From Pseudomonas sp. Irchel s3b2 (GTDB taxonomy: Bacteria > Pseudomonadota > Gammaproteobacteria > Pseudomonadales > Pseudomonadaceae): a DNA stretch of 64,000 nt. Location of the stretch: contig NZ_FYEB01000003.1 of NCBI RefSeq assembly GCF_900187445.1, positions 62,001 through 126,000 of the forward strand. Direction: 5' to 3'. The translations under genes were made by a program, and so were the position numbers. Positions 1 through 9,255 of the stretch are shown piece by piece; the stretch's first letter is position 1, and every line of letters starts with the position of its first letter. The notes beneath the pieces were generated by a model. The model was not told the origin of the DNA and did no database searches. It was given only the letters and a program-made list of their open reading frames with translations.

Positions 1-1152
1 CTTGCCGACTTCCAGGGCGCCAATCGGCTGCCCCAATGCCTGGGCACCGCCATCCAGCGCGGCGTCGTACAGTGTGCGGCCAACCATCGGTTGATCCGCG
101 CCATACAAACGATTACGCCGCTGATCGCGCAGACGCTGGCCGTATTCCAGCCAGCGCAGTTCCTCCACCACGCTTAACGACACATGGCTATCGGAACCGA
201 TGCCCATGCGCCCGCCCTGCGCCAGGAAGTCCACCGCCGGAAAAATCCCGTCGCCGAGGTTGGCTTCGGTGGTCAGGCACAGGCCGGCGATGGCTCGGCT
301 GTTGGCCATGAGCGTGACTTCTTCCGGGTTGGCGTGAGTCGCGTGGACCAGGCACCAGCGCTGATCGACCTCAGTGTTTTCGTACAGCCACTGCAGCGGA
401 CGGCGACCGCTCCAGCTCAGGCAGTCATCGACTTCCTTCTGCTGTTCGGCAATGTGAATGTGTACCGGGCACTGCTTGTCGCTGGCCGCCAGCACTTCAC
501 TGATCTGCTGCGGTGTGACCGCGCGCAACGAGTGGAAACACAAACCCAGGGCCTGCGCCGGTTGCTGCGCCAGGATCGGCTGCAAGCGCGACTGAAGTTT
601 CAGGTAGTTTTCGGTGCTGTTGATAAAGCGGCGCTGACCTTCGTTCGGGGTCTGGCCGCCGAAACCGGAGTGGCTGTAGAGCACCGGCAAGAGGGTCAAG
701 CCGATACCGGCGGAGCTGGCGGCCTGGCTGATGCGCAGCGCCAGTTCGGCCGGGTCTGCGTACGGTTGGCCGCTCGTGTCGTGGTGTACGTAATGAAATT
801 CCGCGACCGAAGTGTAACCGGCCTTGAGCATTTCGATGTACAGCTGACGGGCGATGATGCCGAGTTGATCCGGGCTGATTTTTCCGACGAGCCGGTACAT
901 CAAATCGCGCCAGGTCCAGAAACTGTCGTTTGGATTACCCGCCACTTCCGCCAGCCCGGCCATGGCCCGCTGGAAGGCGTGGGAGTGCAAATTCGGCATT
1001 CCCGGCAGCAGCGGACCGCTCAGCCGTTCGGCGTCATCTGCGTGAGAATCGGCCTGGATATGGGTCAGCACGCCATCGGCGCTGACCTCAAGACGTACAT
1101 TATTGGCCCATCCACTAGGCAGCAGCGCGCGTTCGGCAAAGAAGGCGGACAT
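1..1152 (-). CDS. hutF: Formimidoylglutamate deiminase HutF (3' end outside window)
   Basis: HutF hydrolyses N-formimidoyl-L-glutamate to N-formyl-L-glutamate and ammonia, the step that joins HutI to HutG in the five-step histidine pathway of pseudomonads. The visible part is 384 codons from an ATG at 1152; the gene continues past the left edge (family about 450 residues). It reads MSAFFAERALLPSGW at the N terminus and has the amidohydrolase metal motif NLHSHAFQR with His56 and His58; further on are HIHIAEQ, the LVHATH motif and GIGSDSH, which supply the remaining His and Asp ligands. It is divergent from hutC, with a 107-bp gap that holds a HutC-type palindrome. The rightward 352-codon frame over the same bases is a shadow. 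Confidence 0.95.
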   Translation of the reverse strand, partial: MSAFFAERALLPSGWANNVRLEVSADGVLTHIQADSHADDAERLSGPLLPGMPNLHSHAFQRAMAGLAEVAGNPNDSFWTWRDLMYRLVGKISPDQLGIIARQLYIEMLKAGYTSVAEFHYVHHDTSGQPYADPAELALRISQAASSAGIGLTLLPVLYSHSGFGGQTPNEGQRRFINSTENYLKLQSRLQPILAQQPAQALGLCFHSLRAVTPQQISEVLAASDKQCPVHIHIAEQQKEVDDCLSWSGRRPLQWLYENTEVDQRWCLVHATHANPEEVTLMANSRAIAGLCLTTEANLGDGIFPAVDFLAQGGRMGIGSDSHVSLSVVEELRWLEYGQRLRDQRRNRLYGADQPMVGRTLYDAALDGGAQALGQPIGALEVGK

Positions 1153-1176
1153 GGTTCAGCACCCCATCGTGTGTTA

Positions 1177-1195
1177 TTTGTATATACATATACAG
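1177..1195. promoter_or_regulatory. HutC-type operator between hutF and hutC
   Basis: The gap contains TGTATATACA (1179-1188), a perfect 10-bp palindrome, followed directly by a second half-like ATATACAG. It resembles the centre of the palindrome at the hutU promoter (2923-2936). Its place between the divergent hutF and hutC starts fits autoregulation by HutC and urocanate-dependent control of hutF. Binding is inferred from similarity only. Confidence 0.6.
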
Positions 1196-1259
1196 ACGTT
1201 TGCCTGCTCGGTAAACTCCGGCAAGCTAGCAACCTCTCATAGATGAACAAGGATTAATC

Positions 1260-2021
1260 GTGCCGACTCCCTCTGCCACATTGCCGCCGAATGCCAATCT
1301 GAGCGCCAATCTGGGCGACAGTCCGGCGCCCTTGTACGCCCGCGTCAAACAGATGATCACCCAGCAAATCGACAGTGGAAACTGGCCGCCGCACTACCGC
1401 GTTCCGTCGGAAAGCGAGTTGGTCAGCCAGCTGGGTTTCAGCCGCATGACCATCAACCGCGCCCTGCGCGAGATGACCGCCGACGGCTTGCTGGTGCGCA
1501 TGCAGGGCGTCGGTACGTTCGTCGCCGAGCCGAAAAGCCAGTCTGCCTTGTTTGAAGTGCACAACATTGCCGATGAGATCGCCTCCCGTGGCCATCGTCA
1601 CACCTGCAAGGTGATCACTCTCGAAGAAGAGGCCGCCGGTTCCGAGCGGGCCCTGGCCCTGGACATGCGCGAAGGCCAGAAGGTGTTCCACTCGCTGATC
1701 GTGCATTTCGAAAACGATATTCCGGTGCAAATCGAAGACCGTTTCGTCAACGCGCTGGTAGCCCCGGACTACCTCAAGCAAGACTTCACCCTGCAAACGC
1801 CTTACGCCTATCTGAATCAGGTTGCGCCATTGACTGAAGGCGAGCATGTGGTCGAAGCGATTCTCGCCGAGCCGTCCGAATGCAAGTTGCTGCAGATTGA
1901 GAAGGGCGAACCTTGCCTGCTGATTCGTCGCCGCACCTGGTCTGGCCGTCAGCCCGTGACCGCCGCCCGTTTGATCCACCCCGGTTCCCGTCATCGTCTG
2001 GAAGGACGGTTCCATAAATAA
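1260..2021 (+). CDS. hutC: Histidine-utilisation repressor HutC (GntR family)
   Basis: HutC represses the hut genes and is released by urocanate. The 253-residue protein begins at a GTG with AAGGA (1248-1252) upstream. Residues about 24-90 form the GntR winged helix-turn-helix (LYARVKQMITQQI, then SRMTINRALREM); residues about 105-245 form the UTRA effector domain, ending in the usual RRTWSGRQPVT and HPGSRHRLEG region. Its length is normal for the family. It is the first gene of the rightward hut group, and hutD starts 11 bp after it. The two TGTA-N2-TACA type palindromes at 1179 and 2923 are its likely targets. Confidence 0.95.
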   Translation: MPTPSATLPPNANLSANLGDSPAPLYARVKQMITQQIDSGNWPPHYRVPSESELVSQLGFSRMTINRALREMTADGLLVRMQGVGTFVAEPKSQSALFEVHNIADEIASRGHRHTCKVITLEEEAAGSERALALDMREGQKVFHSLIVHFENDIPVQIEDRFVNALVAPDYLKQDFTLQTPYAYLNQVAPLTEGEHVVEAILAEPSECKLLQIEKGEPCLLIRRRTWSGRQPVTAARLIHPGSRHRLEGRFHK

Positions 2022-2031
2022 AGAGCCCTGA

Positions 2032-2601
2032 ATGAGCCAGTTGAAAGTTTTACGCGCGGCAGATTACCCGCGCATGCCGTGGAAAAACGGCGGTGGCAGT
2101 ACCGAAGAAATTACCCGCGATACCGGTGTGGGCCTTGATGGTTTTGGCTGGCGCCTGTCGATTGCCGACATCGGTGAGTCGGGCGGGTTTTCCACCTTTG
2201 CCGGCTATGAGCGGGTGATCACCGTGCTGCAAGGCGAGGGCATGACCTTGCGCGTCGACGGTCAAGACACGCGGCCGTTGTTACCGCTGGACCCGTTTGC
2301 TTTCAGTGGCGAGAGTCATGTGTCCTGCACACTGCTCGGCGGCCCGATTCGCGATTTCAATCTGATTTATGCGCCGAACCGTTACCGCGCGCGGTTGCAG
2401 TGGCTGGAGGGCGAACAGCGGTTTTTCAGTTCGGCCGGCACCGTGTTGGTGTTCAGCGTCGCTGAACAGCTTGAAGTGACGGTGGGTAACAACGTCGCTC
2501 AGCTAGGACGCCATGATTGTCTGCAACTGGGCGGTAACGTTGGTCTGCTGGATATCTCCATCAAGGGTCAGTGCTGTGTGATCGAGCTGATCGCACGCTG
2601 A
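2032..2601 (+). CDS. hutD: HutD family protein
   Basis: HutD is a small cupin-like protein found in hut operons. Work in P. fluorescens suggests it limits hut activity, perhaps by binding urocanate or formylglutamate; it has no proven enzyme activity. The 189-residue product shows the family N terminus (DYPRMPWKNGGGSTEEITRD) and the WRLSIADI and FAGYERVI stretches. It follows hutC by 11 bp, so the two are probably co-transcribed. A REP pair and the hutU promoter follow, so hutU starts a separate transcription unit. Confidence 0.9.
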   Translation: MSQLKVLRAADYPRMPWKNGGGSTEEITRDTGVGLDGFGWRLSIADIGESGGFSTFAGYERVITVLQGEGMTLRVDGQDTRPLLPLDPFAFSGESHVSCTLLGGPIRDFNLIYAPNRYRARLQWLEGEQRFFSSAGTVLVFSVAEQLEVTVGNNVAQLGRHDCLQLGGNVGLLDISIKGQCCVIELIAR

Positions 2602-2612
2602 TTCAAAATCTT

Positions 2613-2705
2613 TTCGCGGGCAAGCCTCGCTCCTACAGGGTTCACGTTTGCCATCCCAACGTGAGAACGACAAAAAACCTGTAGGAGCGAGGCTTGCCCG
2701 CGAAG
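2613..2705. repeat. REP pair (REPIN) between hutD and hutU
   Basis: Two inverted REP units, 2613-2640 (GGCAAGCCTCGCTCCTACAG orientation) and 2679-2705 (the reverse), flank about 38 bp. This is the commonest of the four short palindrome families in the window. The small reading frame across it is a by-product of the repeat. Confidence 0.85.
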
Positions 2706-2902
2706 CTTTCTACCGTTCAAACCCGTTTCCCATTGCGCACCAACTTGTTACCGAACGCCCCAGCGTGGCGCAAAACCACGCTCAAGTAACATCCATCGTC
2801 CTCGCACAAAATTCCCCCGAAAAATTTCATCTTCGTTAGAACCCTTGATCTACAGGCTTTCCAGCCCTTTCAAAACTTTTCTTGAATGCTCATCCAACAA
2901 GT

Positions 2903-2918
2903 TGGCCGCTTGATTGCA
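2903..2918 (+). promoter_or_regulatory. Sigma-54 (RpoN) -24/-12 promoter of hutU
   Basis: TGGCCGCTTGATTGCA has GG at 2904-2905 and GC at 2916-2917 with exactly ten bases between them, matching the TGGCAC-N5-TTGCA consensus at the TGGC and TTGCA blocks. Transcription should start near 2929, leaving a leader of about 140 nt before hutU. In pseudomonads hut expression is known to need RpoN with the enhancer protein CbrB (or NtrC); the enhancer sites are not resolved here. Confidence 0.75.
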
Positions 2919-2922
2919 TATG

Positions 2923-2936
2923 CTTGTATGTACAAG
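2923..2936. promoter_or_regulatory. HutC operator at the hutU start site
   Basis: CTTGTATGTACAAG has two six-base arms (CTTGTA/TACAAG) around TG. It starts 6 bp after the -12 element, so bound HutC would cover the expected transcription start. This agrees with the known hut operator of pseudomonads. Confidence 0.8.
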
Positions 2937-3070
2937 TAAAGACGTATGCGTATGAGTCGATTCGAGGCTCCTCGCAACGTCCACTGATTCGCTTGTGGCG
3001 CAACGATGCGCACAGGCTGGCTTACCCACCGCCAGGGTTGGTTTGGATTGATTGATGAGGAGTCTTTTTC

Positions 3071-4753
3071 GTGACTGACAATAAGCCCACTAAATACCGT
3101 GACGTCGAAATCCGCGCTGCCCGCGGTAATAAGCTGACCGCCAAAAGCTGGCTGACTGAAGCACCGCTGCGCATGCTGATGAACAACCTCGACCCGGAAG
3201 TCGCCGAGAACCCTAAAGAACTGGTGGTTTACGGTGGTATCGGTCGTGCGGCACGTAACTGGGAATGCTACGACAAGATCGTCGAAAGCCTGACCAACCT
3301 GAACGACGACGAGACCCTGCTGGTGCAATCCGGCAAGCCGGTCGGCGTGTTCAAGACCCACAACAACGCCCCGCGCGTACTGATCGCCAACTCCAATCTG
3401 GTGCCACACTGGGCGAGTTGGGAACACTTCAACGAACTCGACGCCAAAGGCCTGGCCATGTACGGCCAGATGACCGCCGGCAGCTGGATCTACATCGGCA
3501 GCCAGGGCATCGTCCAGGGCACCTACGAAACCTTCGTCGAAGCCGGTCGCCAACACTATAACGATGACCTGAAAGGTCGTTGGGTCCTGACCGCAGGCCT
3601 CGGCGGCATGGGCGGCGCTCAACCATTGGCCGCAACCCTGGCCGGCGCTTGCTCGCTGAATATCGAATGCCAGCAGGTCAGCATCGATTTCCGCCTGAAC
3701 AGCCGCTATGTCGATGAGCAAGCCACCGACCTCGACGACGCTCTGGCCCGCATTGCCAAATACACCAAAGAAGGCAAAGCGATTTCCATCGCCCTGCTGG
3801 GTAACGCGGCTGAAATTCTGCCTGAACTGGTCAAGCGCGGCGTGCGCCCGGACATGGTCACCGACCAGACCAGCGCCCACGACCCGCTCAACGGCTACCT
3901 GCCGGCCGGCTGGACCTGGGAAGAGTACCGCGCTCGCGCCAAGACCGAGCCTGCTGCCGTGGTCAAAGCCGCCAAGCAGTCCATGGCCGTGCACGTTAAA
4001 GCGATGCTCGACTTCCAGAAAATGGGTATTCCGACCTTCGACTACGGCAACAACATCCGTCAGATGGCCCAAGAAGAAGGCGTCGAGAACGCATTCGACT
4101 TCCCTGGCTTCGTACCGGCTTACATCCGTCCGCTGTTCTGCCGCGGCATCGGCCCGTTCCGTTGGGCTGCACTGTCGGGCAATGCTGAAGACATCTACAA
4201 GACCGACGCCAAGGTTAAAGAACTGATCCCGGACGACGCCCATCTGCACAACTGGCTGGACATGGCCCGTGAGCGCATCAGCTTCCAGGGTCTGCCGGCA
4301 CGTATCTGCTGGGTTGGCCTGGGCCTGCGCGCCAAGCTCGGTCTGGCCTTCAACGAGATGGTTCGCAGCGGTGAGTTGTCCGCGCCAATCGTGATCGGTC
4401 GCGACCACCTGGACTCCGGTTCGGTAGCCAGCCCGAACCGCGAAACCGAATCGATGCAAGACGGTTCCGATGCCGTGTCCGACTGGCCGCTGCTCAACGC
4501 TCTGCTCAACACCGCGAGCGGCGCGACCTGGGTTTCCTTGCATCACGGCGGCGGCGTCGGCATGGGCTTCTCCCAGCACTCGGGCATGGTGATTGTCTGC
4601 GACGGTACTGACGAAGCGGCCGAGCGTATCGCTCGCGTGCTGCACAACGACCCGGCTACCGGTGTCATGCGTCACGCCGATGCGGGTTATCAGATCGCGA
4701 TCGACTGCGCCAAGGAACAGGGTCTGAACCTGCCGATGATTACCGGCAAGTAA
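3071..4753 (+). CDS. hutU: Urocanate hydratase
   Basis: Urocanase adds water to urocanate to give 4-imidazolone-5-propionate, using tightly bound NAD+ as an electrophile. The 560-residue product starts at GTG 3071 after GATGAGGAG. Visible family marks are the N-terminal [12 protein letters not shown], the NAD-binding glycine run [13 protein letters not shown], the signature [10 protein letters not shown] with the active-site Cys at about residue 413, and [18 protein letters not shown]. Its length equals that of known bacterial urocanases. It lies behind the sigma-54 promoter and HutC operator and is separated from the next gene by a REP pair. The long leftward frame on the other strand is a codon-bias shadow. 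Confidence 0.98.
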   Translation: MTDNKPTKYRDVEIRAARGNKLTAKSWLTEAPLRMLMNNLDPEVAENPKELVVYGGIGRAARNWECYDKIVESLTNLNDDETLLVQSGKPVGVFKTHNNAPRVLIANSNLVPHWASWEHFNELDAKGLAMYGQMTAGSWIYIGSQGIVQGTYETFVEAGRQHYNDDLKGRWVLTAGLGGMGGAQPLAATLAGACSLNIECQQVSIDFRLNSRYVDEQATDLDDALARIAKYTKEGKAISIALLGNAAEILPELVKRGVRPDMVTDQTSAHDPLNGYLPAGWTWEEYRARAKTEPAAVVKAAKQSMAVHVKAMLDFQKMGIPTFDYGNNIRQMAQEEGVENAFDFPGFVPAYIRPLFCRGIGPFRWAALSGNAEDIYKTDAKVKELIPDDAHLHNWLDMARERISFQGLPARICWVGLGLRAKLGLAFNEMVRSGELSAPIVIGRDHLDSGSVASPNRETESMQDGSDAVSDWPLLNALLNTASGATWVSLHHGGGVGMGFSQHSGMVIVCDGTDEAAERIARVLHNDPATGVMRHADAGYQIAIDCAKEQGLNLPMITGK

Positions 4754-4760
4754 TGCTTGC

Positions 4761-4842
4761 CCCTGTAGGAGCGAGGCTTGCCCGCGAAGGCGTCTTTTCT
4801 GACACACCGCGGTTCGCGGGCAAGCCTCGCTCCTACAGGGAT
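4761..4842. repeat. REP pair between hutU and the NCS1 permease
   Basis: Inverted REP copies at 4762-4790 and 4813-4842 are separated by about 22 bp. The combined dyad lies directly after the hutU stop and could act as an mRNA-stabilising or partial stop structure inside the operon. Confidence 0.85.
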
Positions 4843-4878
4843 CACCAACACCGACAAACAATCCACAGAGGTTGAACA

Positions 4879-6351
4879 ATGGCTGTTAATGACGATCGTG
4901 CAGGCAGTAAACCGTTGATCGAAAAACGTTCGATCGACTACATCCCGGAAGCGGAAAGACACGGTCGTCTGTTGAGCCAGTTCACCCTGTGGATGGGTGC
5001 CAACCTGCAAATCACCGCGATTGTCACCGGGGCCCTGGCCGTGGTGTTGGGCGGTGACGTGTTCTGGTCGTTGATCGGTCTGTTGATCGGTCAACTGCTC
5101 GGCGGTGGCGTAATGGCGCTGCATGCGGCGCAAGGGCCCAAGCTTGGCCTGCCGCAGATGATCTCCAGCCGGGTACAGTTCGGCGTGTATGGCGCGGCCA
5201 TCCCGATCGTGCTGGTGTGCCTGATGTACCTCGGTTTCACCGCAACGGGCACCGTGCTTTCCGGCCAGGCGCTGGGCCAGTTGTTTGGCGTCAGCGACAG
5301 CGTCGGTATCCTCATCTTCGCCAGCGTCATCGTACTGGTCACGGTGCTCGGCTATCGGGTGATTCATTTCATCGGCCGTGTCGCCAGCGTCATTGGCGTG
5401 ATTGCCTTCGTTTACCTGTTCAGTCGCCTGATGAGCCAGACTGACGTTGGCGCACTCCTGCAAATCCGCCACTTCAGCTGGAGCAGCTTCCTGCTCGCGG
5501 TATCACTCGCAGCGTCCTGGCAGATCGCCTTCGGCCCCTACGTGGCGGACTACTCACGCTACCTGCCGAGCAGCACGTCTTCGGTAAAAACCTTTTTCGC
5601 CGCCGGCGCCGGTTCGGTTATCGGTGCACAGGTGGCGATGATCCTCGGCGTGTTTGCCGCCGCCATGGCCAACGGGCAATTTGCCGGCCATGAAGTGGCC
5701 TACATCGTTGGTTTGAGCGGCAGCGGTGCCACCGCTGCGCTGCTGTACTTCAGCATCGCATTCGGCAAGGTCACCATCTCCACGCTGAACTCCTACGGCA
5801 GCTTCATGTGCATTGCGACGGTCATCAGCGGTTTCCGTGGTGACCTACGGGTAACGCGCTTGCAGCGTCTGGTTTTCGTGCTGGTCATCGTCGGCACTGC
5901 GACCCTGATCGCGTTGCTCGGTCAGCACTCGTTCCTCGGTGCGTTCAAGTCCTTCATCCTGTTTTTGCTGGCTTTTTTCACGCCATGGAGCGCGATCAAC
6001 CTGGTGGACTACTACTGCATCACTCGCGAGCGCTATGACGTGCCGGCGCTGGCCGATCCGAACGGTCGCTACGGCCGTTGGAACCCCCTCGGTATCAGCG
6101 TTTATGTCTTCGGTGTGCTGGTGCAACTGCCGTTCATCTCTACCAAGTTCTATACCGGTCCGCTGGTGGACGCTCTGGGTGGTGTGGATATTTCCTGGAT
6201 CATCGGTCTGGTGCTTCCCGCAGGCCTGTATTACGTGTGCGCGAAAAAATGGCACAGCGCAGTACCTGATCACCTGATCCTGCCGGTCGAGCAGGACAGC
6301 GATGTACAACCTGAAACAAGCGGGGCCGGTCGCGCTGCTGCGCAGGCCTGA
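4879..6351 (+). CDS. hutTu: NCS1 (CodB-type) permease, probable urocanate transporter
   Basis: This is a 490-residue inner-membrane carrier of the nucleobase:cation symporter-1 family with about twelve hydrophobic segments. The N terminus IDYIPEAERHGR and GANLQITAIVTGAL segment, and the mid-protein SWQIAFGPYVADYSRYLP, are typical of cytosine/purine permeases. Its place directly after hutU, together with work on P. fluorescens that assigns urocanate uptake to a CodB-like hut permease, supports urocanate as substrate. The sequence alone does not fix the ligand. It begins at ATG 4879 after AGAGG. Confidence 0.85.
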   Translation: MAVNDDRAGSKPLIEKRSIDYIPEAERHGRLLSQFTLWMGANLQITAIVTGALAVVLGGDVFWSLIGLLIGQLLGGGVMALHAAQGPKLGLPQMISSRVQFGVYGAAIPIVLVCLMYLGFTATGTVLSGQALGQLFGVSDSVGILIFASVIVLVTVLGYRVIHFIGRVASVIGVIAFVYLFSRLMSQTDVGALLQIRHFSWSSFLLAVSLAASWQIAFGPYVADYSRYLPSSTSSVKTFFAAGAGSVIGAQVAMILGVFAAAMANGQFAGHEVAYIVGLSGSGATAALLYFSIAFGKVTISTLNSYGSFMCIATVISGFRGDLRVTRLQRLVFVLVIVGTATLIALLGQHSFLGAFKSFILFLLAFFTPWSAINLVDYYCITRERYDVPALADPNGRYGRWNPLGISVYVFGVLVQLPFISTKFYTGPLVDALGGVDISWIIGLVLPAGLYYVCAKKWHSAVPDHLILPVEQDSDVQPETSGAGRAAAQA

Positions 6352-6419
6352 TTGGACGTGGACAGGGCTGGATGCCTCTTGACTGCCGTAAGCCAACTCA
6401 TGATTAGGAGCGTCAAACA

Positions 6420-7388
6420 ATGAAATCGAACAAGACCCTGCTGACCACATTGCTTTCCATGGGCCTGCTGGCCAGTGCTGGCGCCACTCAGGCGGCTGGC
6501 TGGTGTGAATCGGGCAAACCGGTGAAATTCGCCGGCCTGAATTGGGAAAGCGCCATGCTGCTGACCGACGTGATGCAAGTCGTGTTGGAGAAAGGTTACG
6601 ACTGCAAGACCGACAGCCTGCCAGGCAACTCCATCACCATGGAGAACGCCCTGAGCAGCAACGACATTCAAGTGTTTGCCGAAGAATGGGTCGGTCGCAG
6701 CGAAGTCTGGAACAAGGCCGAGAAGGCCGGCAAAGTTGTCGGTGTCGGCGCGCCTGTCGTGGGTGCTGTCGAAGGTTGGTACGTGCCGCGTTACGTGATC
6801 GAAGGCGACGCCAAGCGCAAGCTGGAGCCTAAAGCTCCGGACCTGAAAGCGATTGCCGATCTGGGTAAATACGCTGCCGTGTTCAAGGATCAGGAAGAGC
6901 CATCCAAAGGCCGTTTCTATAACTGCCCGGCCGGCTGGACCTGTGAGCTGGACAACAGCGAAATGCTCAAAAGCTACGGTCTGGAAAGCACCTACACCAA
7001 CTTCCGTCCGGGCACCGGTCCGGCACTGGATGCCGCGGTGTTGTCGAGCTACAAGCGTGGCGAGCCGATCTTGTTCTACTACTGGTCGCCAACCCCGCTG
7101 ATGGGCCAGGTTGACCTGGTTAAACTCGAAGAGAAACCAGGCGTGAACAAGGAAGTGACCATCAAGGTCGGCCTGTCCAAGACCTTCCACGAGCAAGCCC
7201 CGGAACTGGTGGCCGTGCTGGAAAAGGTCAACCTGCCGATCGACCTGCTGAATCAGAACCTCGGGCGCATGGCCAAAGAGCGGATCGAGTCGCCAAAACT
7301 GGCGAAGATCTTCTTGAAGGAACATCCTGAAGTCTGGCACGCGTGGGTGAGCGAAGACGCAGCCAAGAAGATCGACGCGGCCTTGTAG
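6420..7388 (+). CDS. hutX: ABC transporter periplasmic binding protein HutX
   Basis: A 322-residue protein of the ProX/OpuAC glycine-betaine type, with a signal peptide (residues 1 to about 25, positive MKSNK then a hydrophobic run ending ATQAA). The mature part shows KFAGLNWESAMLLTDVMQ, EEWVGRSEVW and FYYWSPTPLMGQVDL, the regions that build the ligand pocket in this fold. It heads the hutXWV transporter set, known in pseudomonads and rhizobia to take up histidine and sometimes proline or betaine. hutW follows after a 70-bp gap. Confidence 0.92.
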   Translation: MKSNKTLLTTLLSMGLLASAGATQAAGWCESGKPVKFAGLNWESAMLLTDVMQVVLEKGYDCKTDSLPGNSITMENALSSNDIQVFAEEWVGRSEVWNKAEKAGKVVGVGAPVVGAVEGWYVPRYVIEGDAKRKLEPKAPDLKAIADLGKYAAVFKDQEEPSKGRFYNCPAGWTCELDNSEMLKSYGLESTYTNFRPGTGPALDAAVLSSYKRGEPILFYYWSPTPLMGQVDLVKLEEKPGVNKEVTIKVGLSKTFHEQAPELVAVLEKVNLPIDLLNQNLGRMAKERIESPKLAKIFLKEHPEVWHAWVSEDAAKKIDAAL

Positions 7389-7458
7389 GTCGAGCTTCTC
7401 CGACTGTCGGCAACGGCAGTCGGATGCTTGATCGCAACCCCTTGATTGAGAGTCTCTT

Positions 7459-8310
7459 ATGTTTCCCGAAAGCTTTACCTTTTCCATCGCCGACTGGGTC
7501 AACAGTTGGGTCGATTCGCTGGTCACCAACTACGGCGATGTGTTCCGCAGCATCTCCGACACGCTGTTGTGGGCCATCGTCAATCTCGAAGGGCTGTTGC
7601 GTGCGGCGCCCTGGTGGCTGATGCTGGCGATCGTGGCGGGCGTTGCCTGGCACGCGACGCGAAAAGTCGTGACCACGTCGGTCATCGTCGGTCTGCTGTT
7701 CCTGGTAGGGGCGGTCGGCCTCTGGGACAAGCTGATGCAGACCCTGGCGCTGATGATGGTGGCGACGGTCATCTCGGTACTGATCGGCATTCCGCTGGGC
7801 ATTCTTTCGGCGCGCAGCAATCGCCTGCGTTCGGTGCTGATGCCGTTGCTGGACATCATGCAGACCATGCCGAGTTTCGTGTACCTGATCCCGGTGCTGA
7901 TGCTGTTCGGCCTGGGCAAGGTCCCGGCGATTTTCGCCACGGTGATCTACGCCGCGCCGCCGCTGATCCGCCTGACCGATCTGGGCATCCGTCAGGTCGA
8001 CGGTGAAGTGATGGAAGCGATCAACGCCTTCGGCGCCAATCGCTGGCAACAACTGTTTGGCGTGCAACTGCCGCTGGCCCTGCCGAGCATCATGGCCGGG
8101 ATCAACCAGACCACCATGATGGCCCTGTCGATGGTGGTCATCGCCTCGATGATCGGTGCCCGTGGCTTGGGTGAAGATGTGTTGGTGGGGATTCAGACCC
8201 TCAACGTCGGACGTGGGCTTGAGGCCGGTCTGGCGATCGTGATTCTGGCAGTGGTTATCGACCGCATTACTCAGGCGTATGGTCGGCCACGGCATGAGGT
8301 GAGCAAATGA
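7459..8310 (+). CDS. hutW: ABC transporter permease HutW
   Basis: The membrane subunit of the HutXWV importer: 283 residues, with several hydrophobic segments (residues about 48-100 and 105-160) and the EAA loop EAINAFGANRWQQLFGVQLP that contacts the ATPase. The N terminus FPESFTFSIADWVNSWVDSL is typical of ProW/HutW permeases. Its last four bases overlap the start of hutV, so the pair is translationally coupled. Confidence 0.94.
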   Translation: MFPESFTFSIADWVNSWVDSLVTNYGDVFRSISDTLLWAIVNLEGLLRAAPWWLMLAIVAGVAWHATRKVVTTSVIVGLLFLVGAVGLWDKLMQTLALMMVATVISVLIGIPLGILSARSNRLRSVLMPLLDIMQTMPSFVYLIPVLMLFGLGKVPAIFATVIYAAPPLIRLTDLGIRQVDGEVMEAINAFGANRWQQLFGVQLPLALPSIMAGINQTTMMALSMVVIASMIGARGLGEDVLVGIQTLNVGRGLEAGLAIVILAVVIDRITQAYGRPRHEVSK

Positions 8311-9137
8311 GCAACGAAGCCATTAGCAAGATCGAAGTCAAAAACGTCTTCAAGATTTTCGGCAGCCGTTCCAAAGATGCGCTGGGCATGATTGGCCAGG
8401 GCAAGACCAAAGACCAGGTATTGGCCGAAACCGGCTGCGTGGTCGGCGTGAACGACCTGTCGTTGAGCATCGGCACCGGCGAGATCTTCGTGATCATGGG
8501 CCTGTCGGGTTCCGGCAAGTCGACCCTGGTGCGCCACTTCAATCGCCTGATCGACCCCACCAGCGGCGCGATCCTGGTGGACGGCGTGGACATCCTGCAA
8601 TACGACATGGAAGCCCTGCGCGAATTTCGCCGGCACAAGATCAGCATGGTGTTCCAGAGCTTCGGCCTGCTGCCGCACAAGACCGTGCTGGATAACGTCG
8701 CCTATGGCCTGAAAGTGCGTGGCGAGAGCAAGCAAATGTGCGCCGAGCGCGCGCTGCACTGGATCAACACCGTGGGCCTCAAGGGCTACGAAAACAAATA
8801 CCCGCATCAGCTTTCCGGCGGTATGCGCCAGCGTGTGGGCCTGGCTCGCGCACTGGCGGCGGACACCGACATCATTCTGATGGACGAAGCCTTCAGCGCC
8901 CTCGACCCGCTGATCCGCGCCGAAATGCAGGACCAGTTGCTGGAACTGCAAAAGACCCTGCACAAGACCATCGTCTTCATCACCCACGACCTCGACGAGG
9001 CCGTGCGCATCGGCAACCGCATTGCGATTCTCAAGGATGGCCGCCTGATTCAGGTCGGCACGCCACGCGAGATCCTGCATTCACCGGCGGATGAGTATGT
9101 GGACCGGTTCGTACAGCGTCGGGCTGCGGTGGTTTAA
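8307..9137 (+). CDS. hutV: ABC transporter ATP-binding protein HutV
   Basis: The ATPase that powers HutXWV import. The 276-residue product has Walker A GLSGSGKST (65-73), the Q-loop VFQSFG (115-120), the signature LSGGMRQR (169-176) and Walker B IILMDEAFSALD (189-200). Unlike ProV it ends soon after the nucleotide-binding domain and lacks C-terminal CBS domains, as is usual for HutV. The start overlaps hutW by four bases (ATGA). A REP pair separates it from hutH1. Confidence 0.95.
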   Translation: MSNEAISKIEVKNVFKIFGSRSKDALGMIGQGKTKDQVLAETGCVVGVNDLSLSIGTGEIFVIMGLSGSGKSTLVRHFNRLIDPTSGAILVDGVDILQYDMEALREFRRHKISMVFQSFGLLPHKTVLDNVAYGLKVRGESKQMCAERALHWINTVGLKGYENKYPHQLSGGMRQRVGLARALAADTDIILMDEAFSALDPLIRAEMQDQLLELQKTLHKTIVFITHDLDEAVRIGNRIAILKDGRLIQVGTPREILHSPADEYVDRFVQRRAAVV

Positions 9138-9162
9138 AGGTTTGCGGCGGCTGTTCGGACGC

Positions 9163-9255
9163 CTTCGCGGGCAAGCCTCGCTCCTACAGGTTTTGTGTCG
9201 TTCCTACATTGGACGGCAAACCTGAATCCTGTAGGAGCGAGGCTTGCCCGCGAAG
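9163..9255. repeat. REP pair between hutV and hutH1
   Basis: Inverted REP copies at 9163-9190 and 9228-9255 flank a 37-bp spacer. The in-frame extension of hutH1 upstream to 9244 runs through the second copy, which is one reason to prefer the start at 9298. Confidence 0.85.

Noticed and set aside
184..1242. 352-codon rightward frame
   Set aside because: It is antisense to hutF, whose minus-strand translation shows the amidohydrolase metal motifs. Long antisense frames are common in GC-rich genomes.
2648..2839. 63-codon frame after hutD
   Set aside because: It crosses a REP unit and the upstream part of the hutU promoter region; no ribosome site.
2870..4879. 669-codon leftward frame
   Set aside because: Antisense to hutU; no ribosome site and no recognisable domain.
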